Shown: positions 45,408 to 54,382, numbered from the stretch's first letter. The stretch is DNA of 64,000 nt from CAVSDF01 sp963726715 (GCA_963726715.1 CAVSDF010000010.1:620001-684000), one strand, 5' to 3'. Numbers and translations are program-made. Notes: generated by a model not told the origin, from the letters alone.

Positions 45408-47761
45408 GCGCCGGTGTCGTCCGTCGTCTCCCGTCCACCGTCTGCCCACTCCGACGGCGCGGTGCCGTAGCGCTCGCGGAAGACGCGGGCGAAGTGCGAG
45501 GCGTTGGCGAAGCCGGTCGCGGCGGCAACGTCGGAGACCGGGCCGTAGCGCTGCGCGAGCAGGTCGGCGGCGCGCGAGAGGCGCAGGCGGCGGATGAACT
45601 CCGCGGGCGCGAGGCCGGTGAGGGTGCGGAGCTTGCGTTCGAGCTGGCGTCGGCTGAGGGCGAGGTCGGCGGCGAGGAGGTCGGTGCCGAGTTGCAGGTC
45701 GGCGATGCGCGCCTCGACGGCGGCCTGCGCGGCAGACACGAAGGCCGCGTCGGCGCTCGTCACCTCGACCGGCGTGGCCGCGATGTCGCTCAGATCCGGC
45801 GCATCCACGGCCCCACCCAGGCGCCCGGCGGCTCCGCCGAAGTGGCGGCGCAGGCGCTCGGCGCGGGCGAAGGCGGCCTCGACGCGGGCGCGCAGTTCGG
45901 CCGGGCTGAACGGCTTGGCGAGGTAGTCGTCGACGCCCGAGGCGAGGCCGTCGAGGCGGCTCTCCTCGCCCGCCCGCGCGGTGAGCATCAGCACCGGCAC
46001 GTGGGCCGTCGCCGCGTCGGCGCGGAGGGCGCGGACGAGCGCGTGGCCGTCGAGACCGGGCATCATCACGTCGGTGATGACGAGGTCGGGCACGATCGCG
46101 CGGGTGCGGGCGAGGCCGGTCTCGCCCTCCGGCGCTGTCTCGACGCGCGCGAGGTCGCCGAGGAGCCGGGCCACGAACGCGCGGATGTCGTCGTCGTCGT
46201 CCACCACGAGCACGAGCGGCCGGGCATCGCCTGCATCATCGTCGCCGCGGTCGCCCTCCGCAGTCCTCTCGTCCCCCGGACGATGTTCTGGCACCGGAAC
46301 GGCCGCGTAGGCTTCGGGCAGGTGAAGCGGCGCTGCGGCAGGCGATGGATCGTCGTCCGTCGTCGTTCGTCCGTCGTCCGCCGTTTCCTGCGCCCGCGGG
46401 ATCGTGAGGACGAAGCGGGCGCCCGGCCCCTCCGTCGGCGTCATCTCCACCTCGCCGCCGTGCAGCCGCGCCACTTCGCGGGCGAGGGCGAGGCCGAGGC
46501 CGGTGCCGCCGACGCGCTCGCCCGCGCGGCCCTGCCGGAAGCGCTCGAAGACATGCGCGGCCTCGTCCGGGGCCACGCCGGGGCCGGTGTCGGAGACGGC
46601 GATCCGCACCGACGCCTCGTCGGCGTCGAGGGCGATGCCGACGCGCCCGCCCGCCGGGGTGAACTTGACGGCGTTGGCGACGAGGTTCGCCGCGGCGGTT
46701 TGAAGGTGATGGGCGTCGAAATCGGCCCAGACGGGCGCGGCGGGCACGTCGAGCGCGAGCGCGACGCCCTTTGCCTCCGCGGCGGATGCGAAGGCGTCGG
46801 CGAGGTCGCGCGCGAACGCGGCGGCGTCGCGGCGCGCGGGTGCGAGGCGGACCTGCCCGGCGTCGATGCGGGCGAGGTCGAGGATCTCCCCGACGAGGCG
46901 GAGGAGGCGGTCGCCGCTGCGGGCGGCGGTGGCGAGGTCGGCGCGGGCCGCGTCGTCGAGGCGCGCGGTGTCGAGGACGTGCCGAAGCGGCGCAGTGACG
47001 AGCGTGAGCGGCGTCCGGAGTTCGTGCGAGACGGACGCGAAGAAGCGCTCGCGCACGCCGAGCAGGCGCAGGCTCTCGCGGCGCGCGGCGTCAAGGCGGC
47101 GGGCCTGCGCGAAGACGGTGCGGGCGGAGCGTTCGAGGCCGTACCCGGCGACCATCCCCAGCAGATTGCCCGCGACGAAGAAGAGGATCGTCCCGAAGAA
47201 CCGCCCCGGCGGCAGGTCGCGCACGAGCAGCCCGACGGCCACGAACGCCGCCACGATGCTCCATCCGGCGACGCTCGCCAGCGTGAGGCGGAGCCGAAAG
47301 AGGACGTAGGCCGACAGGATGACGAGCACCGGCCCGTTGAAGCCGAATCCTGCCGACGGCGGCGCCGTGTCGATGGCGACGAGCCCGATCAGCCCGACGC
47401 CCGCCAGGCCGATGAGCGCGGCGACGAGCGGCTGCCAGTGCGCCCGGAACCATGCCGTGCGGGAGGCCGCGAAGAGCGCCATCCCGACCGCGAAGACGAC
47501 GGCCCGCAGCGTCCACGCTTCGCGCAGCAGGTGTGGCGCGGCGAGCCAGTCGTTGACGGCGAAGACGGGGCCGTAGAGGAGCATCGCCACCAGAATCGCG
47601 CGGCGCACCGCGGGCAGGGCGTCGCGCGTGTACTGCCGCTCGAACGCCGCTTCGAGGCCCCGGTCGCGGAAGGCGAGCCGCCCGCGCCGGTGCGGCGGCT
47701 CGGCGGCAGGCGCCGCGGCGAGCACGGCGGCGGTCGGATCGGCAGGCGGGGGGGTCGTCAT
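45401..47761 (-). CDS. Hybrid histidine kinase - receiver - AraC-type regulator
   Basis: A one-protein signalling system of 786 residues. N-terminal membrane sensor with about six helices (AILVAMLLYGPVFAV, VVFAVGMALFA, LIGLAGVGLIGLVAI, VLVILSAYVLF, WSIVAAFVAVGLLV, GTILFFVAGNLLGMVAGYG), HisKA SVSHELRTPLTLV (phospho-His about 247), HATPase NLVANAVKFTP and GGTGLGLALARE, a receiver (VVDDDDDIRAFV, TDVMMPGLDGHAL, KPFSPAELR), and an AraC HTH (LALSRRQLERKLRTLTGL, VAAATGFANASHFARVFRERYG). No periplasmic two-component propeller is present, unlike canonical HTCS. Its ATG lies 4 bp after a -7 box. The stop is inside a palindrome. Confidence 0.93.
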   Translation of the reverse strand: MTTPPPADPTAAVLAAAPAAEPPHRRGRLAFRDRGLEAAFERQYTRDALPAVRRAILVAMLLYGPVFAVNDWLAAPHLLREAWTLRAVVFAVGMALFAASRTAWFRAHWQPLVAALIGLAGVGLIGLVAIDTAPPSAGFGFNGPVLVILSAYVLFRLRLTLASVAGWSIVAAFVAVGLLVRDLPPGRFFGTILFFVAGNLLGMVAGYGLERSARTVFAQARRLDAARRESLRLLGVRERFFASVSHELRTPLTLVTAPLRHVLDTARLDDAARADLATAARSGDRLLRLVGEILDLARIDAGQVRLAPARRDAAAFARDLADAFASAAEAKGVALALDVPAAPVWADFDAHHLQTAAANLVANAVKFTPAGGRVGIALDADEASVRIAVSDTGPGVAPDEAAHVFERFRQGRAGERVGGTGLGLALAREVARLHGGEVEMTPTEGPGARFVLTIPRAQETADDGRTTTDDDPSPAAAPLHLPEAYAAVPVPEHRPGDERTAEGDRGDDDAGDARPLVLVVDDDDDIRAFVARLLGDLARVETAPEGETGLARTRAIVPDLVITDVMMPGLDGHALVRALRADAATAHVPVLMLTARAGEESRLDGLASGVDDYLAKPFSPAELRARVEAAFARAERLRRHFGGAAGRLGGAVDAPDLSDIAATPVEVTSADAAFVSAAQAAVEARIADLQLGTDLLAADLALSRRQLERKLRTLTGLAPAEFIRRLRLSRAADLLAQRYGPVSDVAAATGFANASHFARVFRERYGTAPSEWADGGRETTDDTGAT

Positions 47762-47765
47762 GCCG

Positions 47766-47773
47766 CCAAGGTA
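47766..47773 (-). promoter_or_regulatory. -7 promoter element of the hybrid sensor gene
   Basis: TACCTTGG on the minus strand is only 4 bp from ATG 47761; if used, the mRNA would be leaderless or nearly so. Confidence 0.45.
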
Positions 47774-47876
47774 GAGACCGCGCGGCAATGCGTGGCGGGG
47801 ACGTGGCGTGTGGAGGGCACCCTGACAGGGTAGCGCCGGGCCGCGCAGGCGGCCGGGGGTGTAGGGGCGCTGCGCA

Positions 47877-47906
47877 AACCTGTCAGGTGCGGGGACCTGA
47901 CAGGTT
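47877..47906. repeat. AACCTGTCAGGT-family palindrome, copy 9 (consensus form)
   Basis: Identical to the copy at 44144. It lies between the divergent hybrid sensor and TPR genes, an unusual position; a half-site CCTGACAGGG precedes it at 47821. Confidence 0.9.
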
Positions 47907-48009
47907 GCCCGCCATCCCGATCTCCCATTCCCGATACCCCATCCCCCCCGCTCCGCGCGTTCCGGCCCCGGCGGTGCGTTCCTTGTGCCCTGCCCATCTT
48001 CGCCGCACG

Positions 48010-49350
48010 ATGCTTCCGCGCCTGCCCCGCCTGCTGTTCGCCGCCGCGATTGGCGTCTTCGCCGCCACGCCCGCCACCGCACAGCGCGCGGGCGAACCGC
48101 CGCCGCCGCCCGAGGCCGCGCTCGTGAGGGCGCTGACGCGGATGCACGCCGCCGACCCTGCCGGAGCGGTGACGGCGCTGCGTCCGGCGCTCGACGGTGC
48201 CGCCGGGGCCGCGCTCGACGCACCTGCGCGCGCCGCGCTCCTCGGCGCGCTCGCCGACGCCACGCTCGCCCTCGGCGACCCGACGTCGGCACGCCTCCAC
48301 GCCCGAGATGCGCTCGACGCCGACCCTGCGAGCGCCGACGCCGCGATCCGCCTCGCCCGTCTCGATGCCGCCGCCGGAGACGCCACCGCCGCACGCCGCA
48401 CGCTCGACGCCGCCCTCGCCCGCGCCGTGACCGCCGCCGACCGCCGCCGCATCCTCGACGCCGACCTGCACCTCGCCCTCGCGTCCGGCGACACCGACCG
48501 CGCCCGGACCGCTGCCCGTGCCCTCGCGGCCACGCCCGACGGTCCCGCCGCGCTCGCGCCGCTTCTGCTCGACCCGGCGGTCCGCGCTCCGCTCCTCGCC
48601 GTCCTCGCCGACGCGCCATCGACCGACGCGACGCTCGACATCGCCCTCGCTGCCGCCCTCCGCGCCGATCCGTTCGACGCCGCGACGTGGGCCGTCCGCG
48701 CCCGCGCCGATGCCGCCGCCGGGCGCACCGCCGCCGCCGCGCAGGCCCGCCGCATCGCCGCGCGCCTCGACCCGGCCCGCTTCGGCGCCCTCGCCGCCGC
48801 GCCGTCTGAGCCTGCCCCGCCGCCGACAGCCGCGGCGCCGACGCCCGGACGCACCGCCGCGACATCCGCGCCCGTTTCGCTCTCCGAGGCGCGGGCCGCG
48901 TATGCCGCCGGACGCTTCGAGGCCGCCGCACCCGCCCTCGCCGCTGCCGTCGAGGCCGCCCCGACCGATGCGAGCGCGTGGCGCTTCGCCGCGATGGCCG
49001 CGCTCGAAACCGGCGACGGTGCCGCCGCCGCGCTCCTGCTCGACGACGCGCGCCTGATCTTCCCCGGCGACGCCGCCCTCCACATCGCGAGCGCCTACGC
49101 CGCCCTCGCCGCCCGCGACGCCGTCGCCGCCCGCCAGAGCCTCGCCGACGCCGACACCGCCCTCGCCGACGCGGCCTCCGATGTGGCCTCCGACGCCGCG
49201 CCGAGCGCCGATCCCGCACTCGTCCGCCGCGCCCTCGCCGCCGCCCGCGCCGCCGCCGACGGCAGCGCCGCCGCTCCCGACGCCGCCCTCGCCGCCGCCG
49301 CCCTCGCGCCGTTCCCCGGCGGACGCCTCGCCGGCGCCATCCGCCGCTGA
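48010..49350 (+). CDS. Exported TPR-repeat protein
   Basis: A 446-residue Ala-rich protein with signal peptide LLFAAAIGVFAATPATAQ. TPR-like helix pairs: ALVRALTRMHAADPAGAVTAL, ALLGALADATLALGDPTSARLHARDAL, AIRLARLDAAAGDATAARRTL, and after a Pro/Ala linker EARAAYAAGRFEAAAPALAAAVEAAP. It precedes DUF4292 and EnvC-like genes on the same strand, an order known in Bacteroidota, so it probably belongs to an outer-envelope assembly or division-related operon. The extreme alanine content is partly due to high GC. Confidence 0.82.
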   Translation: MLPRLPRLLFAAAIGVFAATPATAQRAGEPPPPPEAALVRALTRMHAADPAGAVTALRPALDGAAGAALDAPARAALLGALADATLALGDPTSARLHARDALDADPASADAAIRLARLDAAAGDATAARRTLDAALARAVTAADRRRILDADLHLALASGDTDRARTAARALAATPDGPAALAPLLLDPAVRAPLLAVLADAPSTDATLDIALAAALRADPFDAATWAVRARADAAAGRTAAAAQARRIAARLDPARFGALAAAPSEPAPPPTAAAPTPGRTAATSAPVSLSEARAAYAAGRFEAAAPALAAAVEAAPTDASAWRFAAMAALETGDGAAAALLLDDARLIFPGDAALHIASAYAALAARDAVAARQSLADADTALADAASDVASDAAPSADPALVRRALAAARAAADGSAAAPDAALAAAALAPFPGGRLAGAIRR

Positions 49351-49452
49351 GCACGACCTGCCTGTGTCGCGCCATCGTCACGTCCCGTTCGCTCACCGCC
49401 CGGCACGTCTGCGACGCAGGCGGGGTTGACGCCGCTCCTCATCCCCGACCCG

Positions 49453-50257
49453 ATGCCCCGATCCCTTGCCCTCCCCAACGCCGCGCGCGCCCTCGCCGTG
49501 CTCGTCCTCGCCGCCGCCTCCGGATGCACCGGCGCGCGCCGGGCGGCAATCGACGACGGCGCCGTGGCGCTGCCTGCCGACTTCGGGCGCCACAGCGTCG
49601 CCGACGTGATCGCGCGGCTCGACCGGGCCGATTCGCTCGTCGGGGTGCGCGGCAAGGGACGGCTGCTGGTGACGAGTCCGCAGCAGAACGGCTCGTTCGA
49701 CATGGACCTGCGCGGCGACCGCGGCGGCCACTTCTACCTCACCGTCTCCGCCCTCGGCATCGACGGCGCGCGGGCGCTCGTGCGGCCCGACAGCGTGTTT
49801 CTCTACAACCGGATCGACAACGAACTCACGCTCGGGCCGTCCGACCGCGCGAGCGCCCTGCTGCCGTTTCCCCTCGACGGCCCGACCGGCTTCCGCCTTC
49901 TCACCGGCACCATCCGCCCCGATCCGGCGACCGGCTACACCGTCGAGGCGAACCGCAGCGAGGGGCACTACCTGCTGCGCTCGGCGGACGGGCGGAGCAT
50001 CCTCGCCGTCGATCCCGGTGCTCTGGCGCGTCGTGCGGGCGGTGCGCTACGACGCTGCGGGCGCGCTCGCCGAAGAGATCCTGATCGACCGCTACGACCC
50101 CGACGCCGCCGTGCCGCTGCCGGGCCGCGTGAGCGTCCGCCGCCCCGCCGACCGCCTCGCCGCCACCCTGCTCTTCGAGCGCCTCGACCCCTCGCCCGAC
50201 CCCGACGTGCCGACGGAGTTGCGCGTGCCGTCGGGCGTCCGGCGGACGGCGTTGTAG
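49453..50257 (+). CDS. DUF4292-family lipoprotein (frameshifted)
   Basis: About 268 residues. Lipoprotein signal ALAVLVLAAASGC with lipobox ASGC. The core has IARLDRADSLVGVRGKGRLLVTSP, FDMDLRGDRGGHFYLTVSALGIDGARALVRPDSVFLYNR and FRLLTGTIRPDPATGYTVE, the LolA/LolB-like fold assigned to DUF4292. Near 50015 a one-base break joins SILAVDP to LWRVVRAVRYDAAG. A role in lipoprotein or LPS sorting is inferred from the fold. It lies between the TPR and EnvC-like genes. Confidence 0.86.
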
Positions 50258-50315
50258 TGAGGAGGATTGGAGATGGGGTATTGGGGGTCGGCGTTGGTTG
50301 TGGATGATGAGGGGC

Positions 50316-50345
50316 AACCTGTCAGCTCCCCGCACCTGACAGGTT
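50316..50345. repeat. AACCTGTCAGGT-family palindrome, copy 10
   Basis: Arms AACCTGTCAG and CACCTGACAGGTT with the loop reading CTCCCCG, i.e. inverted against most copies. 58 bp past the DUF4292 stop and before the EnvC-like gene. Confidence 0.85.
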
Positions 50346-50450
50346 TGCGCGGGCAATGTGGGCGCGACGGGCTTGACTCGGCGAGCGTGGGGGCCGATTC
50401 TCGGGGGGCGGGTTGACGTGCCCGTCCGCCCGTTTCTCCGATCTCGTTCG

Positions 50451-51623
50451 ATGTCCGTCCGTGTCCTGCTGTTCGTTCTGACGCTCGCCGTGGCGGCGCT
50501 CGGCGGCGGCGCGGCGCGGGCGCAGACGCCGACGCAGGCGCGGCTCGATGCGCTCCGGCGGCAGATCGCGCTCGACGAGGACCGCCTCTCGCGTGCCCGC
50601 GAGGCCGAAGACGTGACGCTCACCACGCTCCGCGACGTCGAGCGCGAGATGGCCTCGCGCACGGCGCTCGCCGAGACCTATGCCCTGCGCGCGGGCGAGA
50701 TCGCCGCCGTCCGCGACTCGCTCGCGCGCACGCTCGGCGCCCTCACGAACGACCTGCTGCGCCTTCGCGCCGACTACCGCGTCCGGGCGCGCGCGCTCTA
50801 CCAGTACGGGCGCATCAACGCCGTCGCCCTCCTGTTCTCCGCCCGGTCGGTCAACGAGATGGTGGCGCGGGCGCGCTACCTGCGCCGCTTCGCCGCCGAC
50901 CGACGGCGCCGCGCCGAGGCCATCGAGCGGGCCGCGGCGGCGCTCTCGCGGCGCCAGCAGCGACTCGGCGCCGCCGAGACCGAGGCCGCGCGGATGCGGC
51001 AGGACGCCGCATTCGAGGCCGAACGCCTCGGCACGTTGCAACGCCAGCGCGCCAGCGTCGTCGCCTCGCTCGCCGGGCAGCGGTCGGTGCTGGAGGCCGA
51101 GATCTCGCGCAAGAACGCCGCCGCCGCCGCCCTCGAGGCCGAGATGCGCAGCGTCAGTGCGTCGGTGGCGAGCGCGCCCGCCGGGGCGGCCGCCGCGCCG
51201 CGCGTGGCCGCCGAGGGCGCGCGCTTCACCGCCCTCCGTGGACGGCTGCCGTGGCCCGTGCCGGGCGTCGTCACCGAGCGCTTCGGCGTCGTCGTCAACC
51301 CCGACCTCGGCACGCGCACCTCGAACCCTGGCATCGTCATCGCCACCGCGCCGGGCACCGAGGTGCGCGCCGTCGCCGCCGGGCGCGTCGTGCGCGTGCA
51401 GACGATGAACGAGTACGGGCGCCTCGTCTTCGTGCGCCACGGCGAGTTCCTGACGCTCTACGCCAACCTGTCGAGCGCGAGCGTGCGCGTCGGCGACGAG
51501 GTGGCGGCAGGCGCGCCGCTCGGGCGCAGCGGCACGAGCGCCGAGCCGCGCGGCGCCGCCCTCTTCTTCGCCGTCTTCCGCGACGGCACCCCCGACGACC
51601 CGACGCGCTGGCTCACGCCCTAG
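50451..51623 (+). CDS. EnvC-like murein hydrolase activator (catalytically degenerate LytM domain)
   Basis: A 390-residue protein with signal peptide VLLFVLTLAVAALGGGAARAQ. Two long coiled-coil stretches (about 24-110 and 135-235; ALRRQIALDEDRLSRAREAE, AAAALSRRQQRLGAAETEAAR) precede a LytM/M23 domain (about 270-385): PVPGVVTERFGV, NPGIVIATAPGTEVRAVAAGRVV, YGRLVFVRHGEFLTLYANLSS, VAAGAPLGRSG and RGAALFFAVFRDG. The zinc ligands of active LytM enzymes (HxxxD and HxH) are replaced by NPGIV and LFFAV. In E. coli EnvC the same loss makes it an activator of amidases at the septum; a similar role is inferred here. Confidence 0.9.
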   Translation: MSVRVLLFVLTLAVAALGGGAARAQTPTQARLDALRRQIALDEDRLSRAREAEDVTLTTLRDVEREMASRTALAETYALRAGEIAAVRDSLARTLGALTNDLLRLRADYRVRARALYQYGRINAVALLFSARSVNEMVARARYLRRFAADRRRRAEAIERAAAALSRRQQRLGAAETEAARMRQDAAFEAERLGTLQRQRASVVASLAGQRSVLEAEISRKNAAAAALEAEMRSVSASVASAPAGAAAAPRVAAEGARFTALRGRLPWPVPGVVTERFGVVVNPDLGTRTSNPGIVIATAPGTEVRAVAAGRVVRVQTMNEYGRLVFVRHGEFLTLYANLSSASVRVGDEVAAGAPLGRSGTSAEPRGAALFFAVFRDGTPDDPTRWLTP

Positions 51624-51658
51624 ACGCCGGGACGGGATAACGCCGCCGCGCCCGCGCG

Positions 51659-51925
51659 TTGACCGCCGCACCTCCTCCGTCCCCGCCCCGTGCCCCGAAC
51701 GTCGTCCGCCTGTTCACGCGCGCCACCGCCCCCGACGCAGGGACGACGACCGCCGCGACGCCGTCCGAGCGGATGCGCGCCGTCTGGCCCCTGACGCTCG
51801 ACGCGTGGGCGTTCCGCGACGCAGGCGCCGCCGCGCGGGGCGAACCCCTCCCCGCCGACCGTGAATCCCGACTTCAACGACATGTTGTCCGCGTTCTGCG
51901 AGGCGTTCGACCGTCGATTCCCTGA
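51659..51925 (+). CDS. Small protein of a two-gene nucleotidyltransferase (toxin-antitoxin-like) module
   Basis: An 88-residue protein, probably from TTG 51659. Pro-rich start, then TPSERMRAVWPLTLDAWAF and ESRLQRHVVRVLRG, a pattern I associate with the small gene preceding DUF6036/AbiEii-type nucleotidyltransferases. Its last 22 codons overlap the start of the next gene in another frame; both readings look natural, which supports both genes being real. Function unknown; antitoxin-like by context. Its partner is truncated. Confidence 0.6.
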   Translation: MTAAPPPSPPRAPNVVRLFTRATAPDAGTTTAATPSERMRAVWPLTLDAWAFRDAGAAARGEPLPADRESRLQRHVVRVLRGVRPSIP

Positions 51926-52385
51926 GCGCAGGGCGCTCAACACGTCGGCGTTCGTGGCCGCGTTGGTGCTCGGAAGCGTCGCGTGCCGGACTTCCGAAGT
52001 CGTGCGGTGCGGCGAGCCGGGCGATCCTCGCTGGGCGCCCACCCGTTTCGTCGTCGAGCAAACCGGGCACCGGGCGGATCCGTCCTACGGACTCATTGTC
52101 GGGCGCGTCACCTCTCGGGCATCTGGACGGGCCGTGACGACCGCGTCCCTGACCGTCCTGGGGATCGACGCTCCGGTCCGCCTGCTCGTGGCCTACGTCG
52201 ATTCGCTTGGGACGGCAGCGTTCCGCGTTCCGCCAGGCACGTATCGCCTGCGCGCCTTCGAGTGGGACGAGGCATCGAGCGAGCCCCTCCGTGTCGCAGC
52301 CGGAGAGAGGGTCGATGTGCGTGTAGAGATCGGGGATGCGTGCGGCGACGGCGTTTCCTGCGCCGAGGTGTGCGCAGAGTTCTGA
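51861..52385 (+). CDS. Chimeric gene: nucleotidyltransferase N-terminus joined to a lipoprotein
   Basis: From GTG 51861 the first 15 residues (MNPDFNDMLSAFCEA) match the start of DUF6036/AbiEii-like nucleotidyltransferases, but the expected GxRYLVVGGYA does not follow. After about 51905 the sequence becomes an unrelated lipoprotein: SAFVAALVLGSVAC (lipobox GSVAC, residue about 42), then a carboxypeptidase-regulatory-like beta-sandwich (GLIVGRVTSRASGRAVTTASLTV split by YVDSLGTAAFRVPPGTYRLRA) and a Cys-containing end (GDACGDGVSCAEVCAEF). GC is slightly lower than in neighbours. A deletion or insertion joined the two. True start of the lipoprotein could be ATG 51882. Confidence 0.65.
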   Translation: MNPDFNDMLSAFCEAFDRRFPERRALNTSAFVAALVLGSVACRTSEVVRCGEPGDPRWAPTRFVVEQTGHRADPSYGLIVGRVTSRASGRAVTTASLTVLGIDAPVRLLVAYVDSLGTAAFRVPPGTYRLRAFEWDEASSEPLRVAAGERVDVRVEIGDACGDGVSCAEVCAEF

Positions 52386-52511
52386 CTCTGGCGGAGGCGA
52401 ACCCTGGCCGGAAGGAGCATCGAACGGCCCGCTCGCACCGCCGACGTGGCGACTGGCACGGTAGGGCGGACGAACGGTGACGGACGTGTGACGGAGGGCG
52501 CCGGACGCGCC

Positions 52512-52519
52512 TATCTTCG
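52512..52519 (+). promoter_or_regulatory. -7 promoter element of the amidohydrolase cluster
   Basis: TATCTTCG, 22 bp upstream of ATG 52542, matches the recurring -7 box and likely drives the cluster of five genes. Confidence 0.5.
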
Positions 52520-52541
52520 CCCCGTCTCCGTACGTCTGCCG

Positions 52542-54299
52542 ATGCTCCGCCGTCTCCGCCTTCGGGCACCGCTCGTCCTCGCCCTCACCGCCGCTGCCGC
52601 GCCCGCCGCATTCGCGCAGCAGCCCGACGCCGAGATTCCGCGCGCCTCGCGCACCTACGCCCTCACCAATGCCCGCGTCGTCGTCTCGCCCGGACGGGTG
52701 ATCGAGCGCGCGACGGTCGTCGTCCGCGACGGCCTCATCGCCGACGTCGGCACGAACGTGCGCATCCCGTTCGACGCGCAGCGCATCGCGGGCGACTCGA
52801 TGACGGTCTACGCGGGCTTCGTCGACGCGCTCGGGCAGGTCGGCTTCGCCAAGCCGGAGACGCCGCAGAACCTGCCGCGCGTGCCCAACCCCGACCAGCC
52901 GCCGCGCGACCGCTCCGGCCTGGAGCCCGACCGCCGCGCGAGCGCGATGCTCAAGGCCGACGACGGCTCGATCGAGGCGCACCGCAAAGCGGGCTTCGGC
53001 GCCGTCCACACCGTCCCCTACGGCGGTTTCCTGCCCGGCCAGGGCGCCCTCCTCCTGCTCTCCGGCGACGCCTCCGAGGCGCTCGTGCTGCGCGACCAGA
53101 CCAGCCTCTTCGCCACCTTCCAGACGGCGCGCGGCGTCTACCCGTCGACGCCGATGGCGATCATGGCCCAGTGGCGGACGGTCGGCCGCGAGACGGTGCG
53201 CCGCAACGCGCAGCGCGACGCCTACGCCCGCAGCGCCGCCGGACGTGCCCGCCCCGCCTTCGACCCCGTCACCGACGCCCTCGCGCCCGTCGTGCGCGGC
53301 GAGACGCCGGTGTTCTTCCAGGCCCGCAGCGTGCTCGAAGCCCACCGCGCACTCCGCCTCAAAGACGAGCTCGGTCTCCGGATGGTGCTCGCGGGCGTGC
53401 CCGATGCCGCCGACATGATCGACGAGATCAAGGGCGCCCGCGTGCCGCTCCTGCTCACGCTCGACCTCCCGAAGGAGCCGGCCAGGGCCGATTCGACCGC
53501 CCGCGACTCGTCCGGCGTGCAGCCCGTCGGCGGGTACACGGCGGCGTTCCAGATCGGCACGTTCGCCAACCTCGCGGGCGAGAGGTCGAACCTCGAATCG
53601 CGCGTCCGCGCGACGGCGACGGCTTACACCGAGACCGCGGCGCGCCTCGACCGTGCGGGCGTGTCGTTCGCGTTCACGACGATCGGGATGAAGGCGTCGG
53701 ACGTGCAGAAGAACGTCCGCCGGATGATCGCTGCCGGGTTGACCGAAGACGTGGCCCTCGCGGCCCTCACGACGCGCGCGGCGGAGATCGTCGGCGCGTC
53801 GGCGCAGCTCGGCACGGTCGAGCGGGGCAAGATCGCCAACCTCGTCGTCACGCGCGGCTCGTACTTCGACCCGAAGGGCGCCATCCGCCTCGTCTTCGTC
53901 GACGGGATGCCGTACCGCTACGAGGCCCCGGCGGCAACCGCGGCGGCCGGGCGGCGCGGCGGCGCGGGCGGTGGCGGCGCGGCGACCCCCGGCGTACGCG
54001 CTGCGGGCACGTGGTCGTACGAAGTCGACTCGCCGCAGGGCGTCGTCGGCGGCACGCTGACCATCACCGGCAGCGGCAACGACCTCGGCGGCACGATCAC
54101 GAACAGCGCGCTCGGAGGGGGCCCCATCGCCCTCGACAACGTCGCCCTCACGGGCGACGCGCTCTCGTTCGGCCTGACCGCCCCGCAGATGGGCGCGCTC
54201 TCGGCGACGGTCACGATCTCCGGCGACACCTTTTCCGGCACCATCACCATCCCCGGCGCCGGGGCCGTCTCGATGACCGGCTCGCGCCGCCCGAACTGA
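52542..54299 (+). CDS. Amidohydrolase-like exported protein with C-terminal GTW-type beta domain; metal site degenerate
   Basis: A 585-residue protein with signal peptide LVLALTAAAAPAAFAQ. The composite beta domain (YALTNARVVVSPGRVIERATVVVRDG split at TVVV) and barrel are amidohydrolase-like, ending in LGTVERGKIANLVVTRG. The usual DxHxH metal site is replaced by YAGFVDALGQVGF, so it is probably not a metal hydrolase. The last 95 residues (GTWSYEVDSPQGVVGGTLTI, GTITNSALG, MTGSRR) form a separate beta domain that resembles the two small proteins downstream. First of the cluster, with its own -7 box. Confidence 0.85.
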   Translation: MLRRLRLRAPLVLALTAAAAPAAFAQQPDAEIPRASRTYALTNARVVVSPGRVIERATVVVRDGLIADVGTNVRIPFDAQRIAGDSMTVYAGFVDALGQVGFAKPETPQNLPRVPNPDQPPRDRSGLEPDRRASAMLKADDGSIEAHRKAGFGAVHTVPYGGFLPGQGALLLLSGDASEALVLRDQTSLFATFQTARGVYPSTPMAIMAQWRTVGRETVRRNAQRDAYARSAAGRARPAFDPVTDALAPVVRGETPVFFQARSVLEAHRALRLKDELGLRMVLAGVPDAADMIDEIKGARVPLLLTLDLPKEPARADSTARDSSGVQPVGGYTAAFQIGTFANLAGERSNLESRVRATATAYTETAARLDRAGVSFAFTTIGMKASDVQKNVRRMIAAGLTEDVALAALTTRAAEIVGASAQLGTVERGKIANLVVTRGSYFDPKGAIRLVFVDGMPYRYEAPAATAAAGRRGGAGGGGAATPGVRAAGTWSYEVDSPQGVVGGTLTITGSGNDLGGTITNSALGGGPIALDNVALTGDALSFGLTAPQMGALSATVTISGDTFSGTITIPGAGAVSMTGSRRPN

Positions 54300-54382
54300 C
54301 GCCGCGCAACCCGCAGCCTCGCCGCTCGTCTGCGCCGTCCGAGGATGGGCGTCTGCCCCGTCCCCCCTTCTCCCCTGCCCCG

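Noticed and set aside
45401..49396. Sensor frame extended to 1331 codons
   Set aside because: The part beyond 47761 is antisense to the TPR gene and lacks any motif; ATG 47761 follows a -7 box.
51659..52385. Complete toxin-antitoxin pair
   Set aside because: The nucleotidyltransferase stops resembling its family after about 15 residues.
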